From contig JAAROD010000004.1 in assembly GCA_012274445.1 (NCBI GenBank), positions 3,038,001 through 3,102,000 on the forward strand: DNA of 64,000 nt. Direction: 5' to 3'. The notes under the pieces are model-generated. The model saw nothing but the letters and a program-made list of their open reading frames with translations, searched no databases and was not told the DNA's origin. How positions within the stretch are numbered: position 1 is the first letter of the stretch; each line of letters starts with the position of its first letter. Source of the DNA: Sclerotiophoma versabilis. Its lineage: Eukaryota; Ascomycota; Dothideomycetes; Pleosporales; Didymellaceae. Shown here one piece after another: positions 35,962-47,881 of this stretch. The translations under genes were made by a program, and so were the position numbers.

Positions 35962-36342
35962 TGTGCCTGATTTTTGATAGACACGTACTGTAGAACCTAC
36001 TAGTTGCACCTTTTCCTGCCCTAGTATACACTCTACAATCAGCTTGTTAGACTATTCATTTTGTTAAGTCCTGCAAGTTTGTCTAAATCAGCAGGCATAA
36101 TATATAAGAGGTTAGATTAGCGAAGGCTACAGAAATCTCTTACATTTAGCTTAGCGCTGGGCTAAGCTAGGATGTATATTACCTACGCAAGCAACTAGCT
36201 ATCTAGTTGTCTTGTGCTTGCTTTTTAGCATAATAGAGGAAGAAGTGAATATCTTTTACTAGACCGCAGTCTAGCCTATTACATAGTTAGCCTCTTGAGT
36301 GTCTATTTTAGAGCTCCGGAGACAAAATGTACCTATAAATAA

Positions 36343-36406
36343 GCAGTTACCCACCTAATTTCGAGTCCGCTGGAAAGTCGCTTAGACAGGGCTAGACAAA
36401 CAGAAG
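36343..36406 (-). pseudogene. Diverged 5S rRNA fragment, central and 3' part
   Basis: Aligns by eye with copy 2 from the TTAGGTGGGT control region through the AGCCCT helix; about one base in four differs. Both ends of the gene are missing. Confidence 0.45.
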
Positions 36407-37052
36407 TTAAAGAATATCTTTCAGAGGTAATTGTAAGGAATTGAGCCCCATTAATCTTTAAACAGGTATAGTATGTAGTAATAAATCAGCTGCGTTATGC
36501 TTATTATGCCCTACATGCAGCGTGAGAGCATATGCAAATCTGACTTGCTGTGTTAATCGCTAGAAATTGAAACAATAACGCCACGCATAAGCGCGGGAGG
36601 CCTTACAGTGGCGCAGAACGCCTACATGAAGGTGTTTCGTGATTGGAGAACTGCACCTTGTCCTTTCTTCCAGCGGCATGCATACCAGCGATAGATTCAT
36701 TTTGCTTGCTTCCATGTCTATTGGGCATACGTAACAGCACATAGGCTGCGCATATGTGGGTGGGGTAGTACTAGAAGGGAAACAGGACAGCAGCGAGATC
36801 TTCACCTTCTGAATTCAACATATAACATGGCAAGCAGCACGGCGTTAACAGGCACCTTCATCTCCAGCTGGTAAGAACTCATCCCTCCGCCCAAAACATT
36901 AACATATTCTTAGAAACGGCAGATCATATCTCTTAACAAGAAATGCAATTCTGATCGCAAGTAAAGAGACGCTTTGGGTGTCAAGATTCGACTGTGTATG
37001 TAACCTGCAGTGCGCCTGAGGGAAGCGTGAAGATGCAAAAAGATGTAGGATA

Positions 37053-37171
37053 ACATACAACAGCGGGTATTCGCTAGTGGTCACCCACCTAACTACTAAT
37101 CCGCCGGTACGTTGCTTAAATAGGGCTGAGCGAACGGGAAGCCTTGTTTTCAACGTCCTGTGGTCGTATGT
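37053..37171 (-). rRNA. 5S rRNA gene, copy 2
   Basis: 119 nt; differs from copy 1 at one position of those I compared (ACCACAGG instead of ACCATAGG). Internal control region intact. Downstream sequence on the minus strand lacks an immediate T-run (a T5 appears about 15 nt further), so expression is less certain. Confidence 0.82.
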
Positions 37172-37874
37172 GGAAAACAAAGCCGAATTGAACATATTTT
37201 TAACCTTTTTATTAACCGGTATCTCTAATACAGTCATGTTCTTGACTACTAATCAAACTCAAACACAGTCTCCAACATGCCTGATGTAGGCTGTATCCAC
37301 AAGTACCTTTCGATGAAGCCTAAGAGTTAACTAGGCTTTGTCGTTTACTAGCTTAAATACTCTAAGAACGCGTAGTAGGCTTATCTTATACTACCATCTA
37401 TGAAATTTCTACAGTTGATAACCGGCAGGCAGGAGCAGAGTTAGAGTCTAGATTCTAGCGTATTTCAATGTCGAGTTCTTCGATCATACTCGTTAGGATA
37501 TACTGCAGCGTGGGCCTAGCGACCTGAAACATAGCAGCACCCATGCCCTCTAGCTGTTAAGAAGGGCGTTGGGCATATAGCTTGTGTGATGAGCTTAGAT
37601 TTTACAGTGCTTTAGCTTGCCTATTTCAAGCTCCGGATGGATACAGTTGAGCACTACTTCACATACTCTATCTCTAGTGCTAGTAAAGCATCTCTCTATC
37701 CTTACCTATAAGGTATACCTTAGAGTGTAATATCTCCGTTTACTGCAGTATTTAGAGAACTCTCTGCTAAATGAGGTCTACCAAAGTATACACGATGTTG
37801 AGTTTGATTCCCATTAAAGGCGTTTCAGTTCGACACCTGCCTAAGTGGGCGTGAGCTCGCAGGCCTGTGTCAGC
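37172..37874. other. AT-rich intergenic
   Basis: About 700 bp, no supported feature. Confidence 0.4.
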
Positions 37875-40030
37875 TCAGAAAATTAGAATCGAGCGTTCTT
37901 CGAACAGTATATTCTGACTAAAATTCTCAAGAGTGGCCTTGACTTGCAGAACTCCTACACAAGTAAAAGCCTCCCCTTCCGGTTTAAGAATCATAAGATA
38001 TATCATCGCTGTGTCTTCTCTACCTTCCCGAGAAGCACCTGGATGCGTTGCCAGTAGAGCAGTTTGTAGACAATTGGAAGTGAAAAATTCCGGTAACTTC
38101 GTACTAGCCTTGGGACCATCGCATATGTTGGGCTCCCCTTTGAACCCAGGACAGTAGCGTGAAGGCTGTGGTTTCTGCCCTTCCGGCTTAGAGGTACTGG
38201 ACCGTGTGGGTCCCAATTCGGGTGATGTCCCGGCGGATTGATTCTGCTAGTAATTCGACACAGTGGCCTTCTATCGGTGAAGGAGATAGAACAAGTTTCG
38301 GAGCAAAGCAGGCATGCTCTGATCCTGAGAGCATAAGGCAACTTCCCTAACGCCTTTCTCGAGTCGTCAAAAAATTGTGTGAGAATCAGATTTAGATGCT
38401 CCTTCCACCATAATGCGGGTGACCTTAGCTTGGACTTCGAGGCCCCCATATTCTGTCCTGCAATCTGTGTGAATGACAAAGTCGACAGATCCTTTCCATC
38501 CGGCCCACGACCAAGAAGGGAGTAAGCGCCTTCTAGTGGGCTTGGGTAACTGCAGTTTTCTGTTCTTCCGGCAACCATTTTTGTGAATCCAGAGTAGGCT
38601 CATCAGAAACGACTTGTGTTTCCTCGATAAATTCGTCATAGCATAGGTATGGCACTACAGTAATCTGATATACCGGCCGACTTCCCCTTTGCAGATGTTG
38701 CATTATGCCTCGAAATGCATTCAGTGAATCTATTTCTTCCTTCATATCTCGTTTCGTGTATTGTCGGACAAGCTCATAGAATCTGAACAAGCTCTGTCGA
38801 GGTGCCCAAACATACGACTCAATGCAAGCAAGCCGGCCAAGGAAAAGGACCGAGTTCAGATCGTCATAGAACTTCCCTTGTTTGCAGTGAAGACCTTCCC
38901 ACTGCGCCTGCATTGACTCACGACTTTGCATTGAATGACACTCAAAGTATGTCTCATGTTCAGTTGAATCGAGTAAACGCCGTGACAGCAAGGCGTCCTG
39001 AAATGTCCAGGCTCTCTGTGCCCATCTGGAGGATTTTACCATGTGTCGAGGACTACGCTCTGTGCATATGATTTGGAAGTTACCTGCGTTGACTGTTGGC
39101 ATCCGCTTCGCTCGTGGTATAGTAGAAACACCTGGCAGTCCAGAGTCCTTGTTTGTACCCGCGGCAGTAGTAGTAGTGAGCTCAGCTCTACCGTAAATCT
39201 CGTCCATTATACTGATTTGCGATTCTTTGTCTTCATGGCTCGCCTGATCGATGCAAAATTCGTCAACCCGCAGATATCGGAACCCTAGTTTTTGAGTTAC
39301 ATGGATAGCATCTTGAATCGTCTTTGCGGGAGCCGAGTTATGTGACAACAACATACTTTGGGGCGTGCCAACGCCAGTTGCGCTCCGCTCAGGGAAAGAA
39401 TAGTTCCAAGTGTAACTTAGCGCCAGGTAAATCATGGATCTTGTAGCTTCTACCAAGGACGGCATGGAGGTTTCACAATCAATCAGTCTTGAAGGACTTG
39501 CTTTCTCCACAGTCTTGTTGCACAATGACTGATGATTCTTGTTGCAACACTGAAGCCATGACTTTATCTTGGTATAGTTGACATCCAATAGTGGCACTCG
39601 AGGGTCGAAAATCCGTTTAACCTCGTTGGAGGTTGGCAGACAAAACGCATATCTGGTTTGCGCATTTAACTTATGAGCCGAGCGACTTGAATTGACGACG
39701 GCAAGATGAGGGAGGTCGATCTCCTTCAACGGATCAGGAAGTAGCGTAAAGGTTTTGCTCCTTGCGCGGCCAAGTGTCGAATATGCACGAAGTTGAAGGC
39801 ATTGGGATGCAATAGGAGGATCATGTAGTAATGAGCGAAATGCCTGACAGAGATCACATGATGTGATGATATTTTCTAATCTTGTGCCTAAATCGGCGAC
39901 CAAGCAGCCATTTTGACCCCCCGACTGTAGAGTTTCCCACGATAGGTCCAGGACTACAGAAAAGTTTATTTTCCGACACGGCTCGCAAAGTCTGGTTGGC
40001 TCGTTCTGTGAAAGTTTCTTCTGCTTTGGT
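37875..40030 (-). pseudogene. HET-domain pseudogene, at least two frameshifts
   Basis: The longest intact part (39903-38533) shows the HET hallmarks YLALSYTWNY, FRYLRVDEFCIDQ, MDEIYGRAELTTTTAAG and RWAQRAWTFQDALLSRR. Upstream the same frame continues to about 40030 with the typical LCEPCRK segment but meets TAA before any ATG. Near 38545 the frame shifts, and the next frame continues with PSWSWAGWKG, the usual post-HET block. A further shift after 38367 leads to the probable end at 37875 (YLMILKPEGEAF). I see no intron borders that would remove these shifts. A second HET locus 10 kb from the intact one at 27322. Confidence 0.75.
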
Positions 40031-40437
40031 GATTTTTATTGCTCTGCGACACCCGCTCTTTTTTTGGATGGAATAATTGTCATAGCAAAGACCTACGTTG
40101 ACCTGCTGGATCGTTCAAGGTTCTGAGAAGTATGGGAGTATTGGGTGGCAAAATTAGAGATGCATGAGGATCAAGACGAGAAAGTTCCAAGGGTTGGTGC
40201 TGTACGATACATTGCGACGATGAGTGCGTTGCAATATATCTGATAGCAGCATGAGGCAACAATATGAGCCATGCAGCAGGGCAAATTTGTTGCGCCACAG
40301 CGGTTGACGCAAGTAGTTATCAGGCTGCGCTTGCTTAGGTTATACAGACTAGGATATAGGCTGTGGCTTGCTAAAAACAGTAAATTTAGAAGTATTTTTG
40401 TGTTGAAAATCAAGGACACAATCCACCATTGCTTTTC
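40031..40437. other. Intergenic between HET pseudogene and 5S copy 3
   Basis: About 400 bp, no supported feature. Confidence 0.4.
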
Positions 40438-40556
40438 ACATACGACCATAGGACGTTGAAAACAAGGCTTCCCGTTCGCTCAGCCCTATTTAAGCAACGT
40501 ACCGGCGGATTAGTAGTTAGGTGGGTGACCACTAGCGAATACCCGCTGTTGTATGT
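40438..40556 (+). rRNA. 5S rRNA gene, copy 3
   Basis: 119 nt, apparently identical to copy 1, followed directly by a T-run. Upstream it shares AATCCACC and a TTGYTTTYC box with copy 1. It ends about 140 bp before the decayed pogo element. Confidence 0.87.
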
Positions 40557-40722
40557 TTTTTGCTGTCTTTTAGCTACCTTGTCTTTTAGCTACGCTGCTT
40601 TTGTATGCTACGTAAAAGTGTTGAAATTTTAAGGCTGTTAGCCTCCAAACGAGGTCGGATAGATAGCAACGTAACGTGCATACACAAAAGCTAACGTGAT
40701 CCACTATCGGCTCGGACACACC

Positions 40723-41226
40723 TGTTGAAGTTGTACTTTCAAGCAAAGCTCGCAAGCACTATTTGTATTGGTTCTCAGGGATAAGCGCTGGTACAGGAAG
40801 GTCTATAAGGGTTAGGGTTATTACCTAGTAAAACACTATAACAATAGAGGGTAATAATAAGTAGTATAGAGTAGACTATCTAGCTTAAGAGTTAGGGTTA
40901 AGATTCTAAAGACAAACTTAATTAACTAAGTTAAACATAAACTATAAGAGTTATGTTTCTACTAACTATATACTAAGGAGAGATACAACATGCTTAGTAG
41001 TATAGACTATACTAATTATACTAATTACTAATTATACTAAGCACTAATTACACTAATTATGCTAAGGCTAATTACATTACGTAATTATCCCCTAGTAGTA
41101 GCTAAGTACTAACTGCTAATACTAGTAGTTACTTACTTATAATGCCTTTTCCTGTATAGGTTAACTATGCTGCACCTAGAGTAGTAATTCTTAATATTTA
41201 ATACTATGTTCTTTAGAATTATAATA
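40723..41226 (-). repeat. Outer element LTR, left copy
   Basis: Begins TGTTGAAG; R/U5 part resembles the inner LTR, but the U3 part (beyond the TATA region) is unrelated to it and has no palindrome array. Confidence 0.85.
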
Positions 41227-41410
41227 CTATCTCTCTTCTGTCTTAGCTTAGTCTCTTAAGCTTATTTATATAATATAGGCTCTGCTTTATTTATTAGGTA
41301 AGTTTATAATAATACCTAAACATCCTTCTAAGTTAAGTATAGCCTATTATTACTGTCTATATAAATTTATAGAGTCTTTTAGTAAGACTATAGTTAAGAA
41401 GTATTTAACC

Positions 41411-41500
41411 TATAAGAAGTATAAATATATATATAAGGTTTATATCTATTCTAGAAAGTATAGTAAGTGCTTAAAGTATAGTTAATGTTATAATATTTAT
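41411..41500 (+). pseudogene. Fossil Zn2Cys6-spaced ORF in the outer element
   Basis: In one plus-strand frame TAT or TGC codons fall at spacing x2, x6, x8, x2, x6, the spacing of a C6 zinc cluster, if TAT is read as decayed TGT (G-to-A). It occupies the same place, between the LTR and the 3' end of pol, and the same antisense orientation as the intact ORF at 47381-47881. A Lys/Glu-codon-rich stretch follows, as in the intact copy. Confidence 0.5.
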
Positions 41501-44500
41501 ATAACATAGTCTAAGTTCTAGTAGCTTATAATATAGAAAGAGAAATTATAAATAAAACTAAAAGAAAGTTAAAAAGTATAAAACAAAGCGCTTAAGGCCT
41601 CTAAAAAGGTATTAGAAGAGTTATAGGTTGCACGCGCGCATAAAGAGCAGTTATATTAATAAATAAATCTACTTAACTATTAAGTAGAAGAAGTAATTTT
41701 AGTAGAGGAGTAGAGTATTATAGAGTAGAAGTTAGAGGAGGGGACTATATTACTTAATAGTCCTTTTAGTAGCCTTAACTTAGTCTTATTACCTAGTACC
41801 TAGGGTGCTTTTAGAGACTAGCCTCTTAATTCCTAGGAGACTAATATAGCATTATCTAATTAGTCTTTCTATATTTCTTTAATAGTAGCTAGTAGTTTAT
41901 AAGGTATATAGGTAGCTTCTATGTATTTTCTAAGTTAGGGTATCCTAACTACTTAACTTAGTACTAAATACTCTTCTTAGTTCTCTAATATATTATTATT
42001 TTTTTAACTTCCTACTTATTATTACTGTTAGCTTAGTAGTAGAAGTCTTTCTAGATTAGTATTCTTAGGTTAGTAAGTTCTAGTAGTAAAATATAGAACA
42101 CTAGATATATCTTTACATTCTTAGGTAGCTTAAGTTAATAGTTAACTAGGCTAATTTATTTAGAAATAAAAAATAGTCTAACCTTAACCTTATCTAGTTT
42201 TTTTATTACTTTCTATATTCTAAGATTTTTCATAAGAAGATAGACTTTATCTCTCTCTTTTAGCTAAGGTGCTATTTTTTATTTCTAGTTAATATATAAA
42301 ATAGCTTATTCTTAAGCTTATATAATATTTTTAAGTAATTTTTAGTGTACTTCCTTTAGCTTAACTGCTAAGGCTATTACTAATTCTATCTAAATAGAGT
42401 AATTAAGAGACTAAGTAAAGAGATTTAGGTATCTTCTATAGTTTGTAAAGAATAGCATTATACCTATTACTTCTAATAACTTATTATTATATATAATTTA
42501 TACTATAGGTAATAGTAAAACCTAGTTATCTTGTTTCTAGTTACTGTAGATCTAAAGGTATATTTCTATAGTTTAATTTATTCTTTCTATCTATCTATCT
42601 ATCTACAGATAATAGGCTGTAGATAGCTTCTTCTTAGTACCTAGTATAGTAAGTATTATAGTCTAATAATTTAATATAAAAAGCTTATCTCTATTACTAA
42701 TAATTAATTTAGGTATTCTATAGTAATAAATAATCTAATTAATAAATACTATAGCTAACTATTATATAGTATAGCTATATCTAAATAGTATTATTTTAGC
42801 GTACTTAGTAAATTAATCTACTATAATAAAGATTAAGTTATAGATATATTCTATAATAGAGTTCTTAGAAGGTAGTAGCTGTATAATAAAATCTATTATA
42901 ATATTTATCTATAGTACTGTTAGTAGCTCTATTACTTATACCTTTCTATACTTAGTATATATACTATACTTATTCTATTAGCACTATACGCAGTTTCTAA
43001 TAAACTTAGTAACTTTATTCTTTATATTAGAAAACTTATAATATTACTTAATAAGTTCTATAGTATAAGTAATACTAAGGTGTCTATATAGTGTATTGTT
43101 ATAATATTTTAAGATAACTTTCTCTTAAAGTTCCTCTAGTACGTGCTCTAGGATGTGTTGTTCCTGTTAAACTTATATTACTAGATTAAGCTGCTGTGTT
43201 AGTCCTAAGGACCTATCTTCATTAACTCTAAGAATAGTAAACTTATTAATTATCTTTTTACCTATAAGGTTATAGCGTTAACTAAGCGCGTCTACTCTAC
43301 TGTTTTCCTTTCCTAGCATATATAGAATCTTAAACTTATACTAACTAAGTATTTCTAACTAGTATACTTATTATTAGTTTAGAACCTTAGTAGTAGTAAA
43401 ATATACTAAGTTCTTATAATCTGTATAGATAGTAAGTTCTAAGCAGCTTTCTGCGTATACTCTCTAATATTATAATATATTAATAATAGCTATAAGCTCC
43501 TTATTATATATATTATAATATTCTTCTAGTACTATAAATTTTCTTAAGTAGTAGGTAATTAGGTGCTATTAACTATCTTATTCTTAAGTAATGCATACTC
43601 CTAATACTAAATCTAAGGTGTCTATCTTAAGGCGTATAGATTTACTACTTCTAAATATAATTAGTATAGGAGGCTCTATATATACTTGCTTAAGTAATTA
43701 GAAAGTATTCTTTTATACTTATTTCTACTTAAAGAGTATATCTTTCTATATAAGTCTTTTAAGTAGTAAGGCCTTTATAGAGTAGTCTTTAATAAAGTAT
43801 TAGTTAAAGTTAATAAACCTAAGAAATTCTTAAATTCTCTTAACTATAGTAGGTGTTAGCTAATTCTTTATAACCTAGATTTTCTTTTTACTTATCTTAA
43901 CTCTATATCTTTCTATAACATAGCTAAGGAACTCTACTTCTTTTTTATACTATTTATACTTCTTTAGCTTTAGCCTAAGGTCTGCTATTACTAAGTATTC
44001 TAACACTTATTGCACATAGACCTTATATTCTTCTAGTGTCTTACTATATACTAGGATATTATTAAGGTATACTACTACTATAATATCTAGGTGTGCTTGC
44101 AGTATATTATTAATTAGTGCTTAATATACTGCTAGTGTATTAGTTAGCCTAAATAGTATAACTATATACTTATAGTAACTATAATAGGTTCTAAATACTA
44201 TCTTCTATTCTTTACCTTTCTTTATGCGTATAAGGTTATACACTCTACGTAAGTTAAGTATAGTAAAGAACTTTACTTCTAATAACTAGTCCTATAACTT
44301 AGATATATTAGGTAGTAGATAATAATTCTTAATAGTAATATTATTTAACTTTAAGTAGTTAACGTAAAGCCTTAGCTTACTATCTTTCTTTAGTATAAAT
44401 AGAATAGAGAATCCTGCTAGAGATTTAGATTTTCTAATAAATCTTTTTATAAGGTTCTTCTTAATATACTTATATAGTATCTTAAGCTCTTTCTTAGATA

Positions 44501-46779
44501 ACTAATATATAGGCCTAAAGAGTAGTTCTTTCTCTTTCTTAAGTTTAATCTTATAATTCTAGAGTTAATACTTAGGTAGCACTTTTACAGATAACTCTTC
44601 TTTAAATATCTAGGCAAACTGTCTATATATATCTAGTATACTAGAAGGTGTACTCTTATTCTCCTTAACTATTATAGAAGGGCTTTCTTTATCTATATAG
44701 TTAACTACTCTATCTTAGCACATCTTATATATTAAAGAGATATTATTAATCTTCTTCTTATTTACTAGCTATAGCGTATACTGTATAGGCTTTAATATAT
44801 TAGTACTATATTTATATTATCTTAACAAAAGTCTTTCTTATATCTAGTCTATCTCTAGATTATACTTTTATAACTAGAGAAGTTCTAGTATAATATTATA
44901 TATAGCCTTTATAAAAACGTCTAGAGTTAGTTTCTTATAGTGCCTCTATATCTCTAGAGAGGCTGCTATTACCTTATATATAATATACAGCTCTTCTAGT
45001 ATTAATACTCTATTAGCTACTTAGAGTAAATAGGCATGTTTCTTTATATATAGTATAAGACCTGCTTAGTATATTACTATCTAGAATATGTAGTTTGCCT
45101 ATGCTTCTAAGTCTAAGAGTGCTAATAATATTACTCTATTTAACTTAATAGGTAGTCTAATAAGTAAGCTGTCTCTAATAGTATTAAGAGATTACTTAGT
45201 AGAGTACTCTTTAGGCGCTTACTTAAAAAAGTCTTCTTATTACTAAATCTATAGATAATCTTACTACTTTTATATAGCTTATAGTTTAGGTTAAAGTAAT
45301 ACTACTAATATAGGTTATAGTAGAAGCTGTTAATAACTAATTATATATATATAATTTCCTAATAGTTATCTATACCTAGAAAGTATAGCTTAGAATACTT
45401 ATTCTAGAAGTATATTTTATATATATTATTTATATAATTATACTATTATTTTCTATATATAGTGCTAGGAGTTAGAAACTATCTCTTCTTTAGTTTTTCT
45501 AATTTATATATATAATAGGCATTATACACACATACTATCTATAATAGTTTTCTATAATTTAGATTCTAGTAGTCTAAGGCGTACTCTAGTTATAGGTTTA
45601 GAAGTAATACTAGCTTCCTATTAAAGTTAGGCTTTTTTCTACTTTAGTTATTTTTTACTTATTACTTAAGCTCCTATTATATAGCGTAGTTACTAGCACT
45701 AAGTTTATTAAAATTATATTTCTACTAATCTTATTAGGTTTTACTTAGGTTATTAACCTATTATTATTCTGCGTAGGTTTAAAGTACTATTTATTATAGT
45801 TTCTTATTAATGCTTTTAGTAATATAATTATAGTTTTCCTAAAAGGTAGTATTATTATCTTAGAATTCTTATTATACTAATTCTATTTTAGTATGTTTAT
45901 TAAATTTACGCATATCTATATTATACTAACTTTCTTTAGTATTAGAGGCATAGATACTACCTCTATTAGCTTCTTATTTAGTAGTACTATATAGGCGTTA
46001 GGACATTATAGGCTACTTATACCTATATACTTTTAGTCTATATTTATATATTTAGCCTATCTATTCTAATAGTTGTCCTGTTAGGTCCTGCAGGTACTTC
46101 TACTATTTATCTAACTCTTAGTATAGTATAGGTGCTTAGCTTTAGATATCTCTTATATCCTTATTAGATAGTTTAATATAATTCTTATTAGATCTAGGTT
46201 TAGAGTCTTCTATAAGACATCCTATATTATTAGTAAGAACCTTCTATTTATTACTAGTATCTGCATTCTTGCAGGTAAGTACGTTAAGCTATTAAACTAC
46301 CTTATTCTTAGATTAACAGTTCTTAGTATAGTAGCCTTACTTACTACATCTATAATAAGTTACTTCTAACTTATTCTTTCTATTACTACTCTTGTTTTTC
46401 TAGTTCTATTGCAGTCCTAGTCTCTTGTTAATATTAGACAGGTCTATAGCTTCTAGTCTATAGTAACTACTACTAGTGCTGTTATATACATAGTATCTAG
46501 TGTTTAGCTAGTAATAGTTACCTCTATAGTTTCCTTAGTTAAGGTTGTTATGCTATAGATTATATAGAGGCAGGTAAGTAGTATAAGCTATTATTTATAC
46601 CTATAGGTCCTCTTACAATTCCTATTATAGTTTATATAGTTTAATATTAATATTAATTACTATATTAACTAGGGAGTTAAAGTTATTAGTAGACGTAGCA
46701 GTCTGCATTAATTTCTTCTTAACTTATAGTTTTAATCCTTATTAAAACATTATTGTTAACGCAGTGTTGTCCTAGCTAG

Positions 46780-47278
46780 TGTTGAAGTTGTACTTTCAAG
46801 CAAAGCTCGTAAGCACTATTCGTATTGGTTCTCAGGGATGAGCGCTGGTACAGGAAGGTCCGTAAGGGTTGGGGTTATTGCCTAGTGAAACACCGTGGCA
46901 ATAGAGGGTAACAATGAGTAGTATAGAGTAGACTATCTAGCTCGAGAGTTGGGGTCGAGATTCCAAAGACAAACTTGATTGACTAAGTTGAACACGAACC
47001 ATAAGGGTTGTGTTCCTACTGACTATATACTTGCTATGGGGTAATGCTCGTTGACGAGCGACTAGGGTCAGTCCAATGAAATACATAGCGTTGCTCGTTG
47101 ACGAGCGATAACATACGATGCTCGTTGACGAGCAAGTCACGTGTGTCATGCTCGTTGACGAGCATGTCACGTGACCGTACAAAGGGAGATCCTTCCTGAC
47201 TCCGCCCCTGGTTCATGGGTGAGGGCTGTGGTTGGCTACTTAATCACTGTGCCGCTTCGTCCGCACAGGATCGTAACA
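46780..47278 (-). repeat. Inner element 3' LTR
   Basis: 499 bp, plus-strand ends TGTTGAAG and CGTAACA. Contains U3 palindrome array, two CACGTG boxes, TATATA and R/U5. Confidence 0.96.
47046..47163. repeat. Array of four 14-bp inverted repeats in U3 of the 3' LTR
   Basis: GCTCGTTGACGAGC occurs at 47046, 47093, 47120 and 47150; each is a 6-bp inverted repeat around TG. CACGTG lies at 47138 and 47168. The same array is in the other LTR at 53545-53662. Looks like a transcription-factor binding array upstream of the TATA box. Confidence 0.85.
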
Positions 47279-47380
47279 CTATCCTCCTCCTCCTTTGGGT
47301 TTGTCCTTAAACCACGTGACTGGAATCCGGGCTTACATAAAACCGAGCTTGTCCCCGCATCTGGTGACCGGTATGTCGAG

Positions 47381-47881
47381 ATGTCTTCTCACACCCGCAA
47401 CCTTCGACTTGGTCTAGAAATTCGTCGAGCTAATACTCCCGCCGAAGTCCCCTGCAACCGTTGTTTCTTCGAAGGCCACGAGTGCTACATCATGCCGAAC
47501 GCTACAAAGCGTCTGAAGTGTGCTGAGTGCACAAAGGCTGGGAAGCCTTGTGTCAACATGTCGTGGGAGTCGCTGGATCGTACTCGCGAAGAGTATGAAA
47601 AGAAGGTGGAAGAAGATGAAACCTTGTTGGCAACCGTTATTGCGCGGTTGTTGCGAAATAAGAAGATTCTGAAACAAGCTGAGAATCGCGCGCGGCAAAA
47701 GGCGCTGTGTATGGCGAATGAAATGGCCGAATCGGGAGAACTGGATTTTGCCGAGGAGATGGATTGTCCGGCGGCGTCGATAGGCATGTGTGCCTCGCCT
47801 GCGACCTGGGCTGCTCTCGGGCTTATCGAGGAGTCTGTTGCGAACCATGGTACTTCTGTACCAATTGGTGGCAGTTCGTGA
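47381..47881 (+). CDS. Antisense ORF in the gypsy element: Zn2Cys6-spaced cluster plus coiled coil, 166 aa
   Basis: Runs opposite to gag-pol between the 3' LTR and the end of pol. From ATG 47381 (MSSHTRNLRLG); the open frame extends further up but into the LTR. Residues 25-57 contain six Cys with spacing C-x2-C-x6-C-x11-C-x2-C-x6-C, within the range of fungal binuclear zinc clusters, followed by a Glu/Lys/Arg-rich helix (about 65-110, EEYEKKVEEDETLLATVIAR) that predicts a coiled coil, the usual dimerisation part in that class. The first half-cluster lacks the basic residues typical of DNA-binding members, so DNA binding is unproven. Its last 59 bp overlap the pol 3' end. A fossil with the same Cys spacing lies in the outer element at 41411-41500, which argues the ORF is an evolved part of the family. 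Confidence 0.7.
   Translation: MSSHTRNLRLGLEIRRANTPAEVPCNRCFFEGHECYIMPNATKRLKCAECTKAGKPCVNMSWESLDRTREEYEKKVEEDETLLATVIARLLRNKKILKQAENRARQKALCMANEMAESGELDFAEEMDCPAASIGMCASPATWAALGLIEESVANHGTSVPIGGSS

Larger units (their letters stand above)
35538..37052. other. Gene-free stretch with two 5S fragments
   Basis: 1.5 kb, AT-rich after 36 kb, no gene supported. Contains the 5S-derived fragments listed separately. Confidence 0.45.

Noticed and set aside
40810..40830. GGGTTAGGG resembling telomere repeat
   Set aside because: It is the decayed form of GGGTTGGGG in the intact LTR (G-to-A change) and occurs once per LTR, not as a tandem array.
42560..42605. TCTATCTATC microsatellite in the outer element
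   Set aside because: Explained by C-to-T decay of a TCTGTCTGTCCATCCGTCTG stretch in pol; not an independent repeat.
47046..47163. Regularly spaced palindromes as a CRISPR-like array
   Set aside because: Eukaryotic LTR context, spacers of unequal length (33, 13 and 16 bp), same array in both LTRs; it is a U3 regulatory array.
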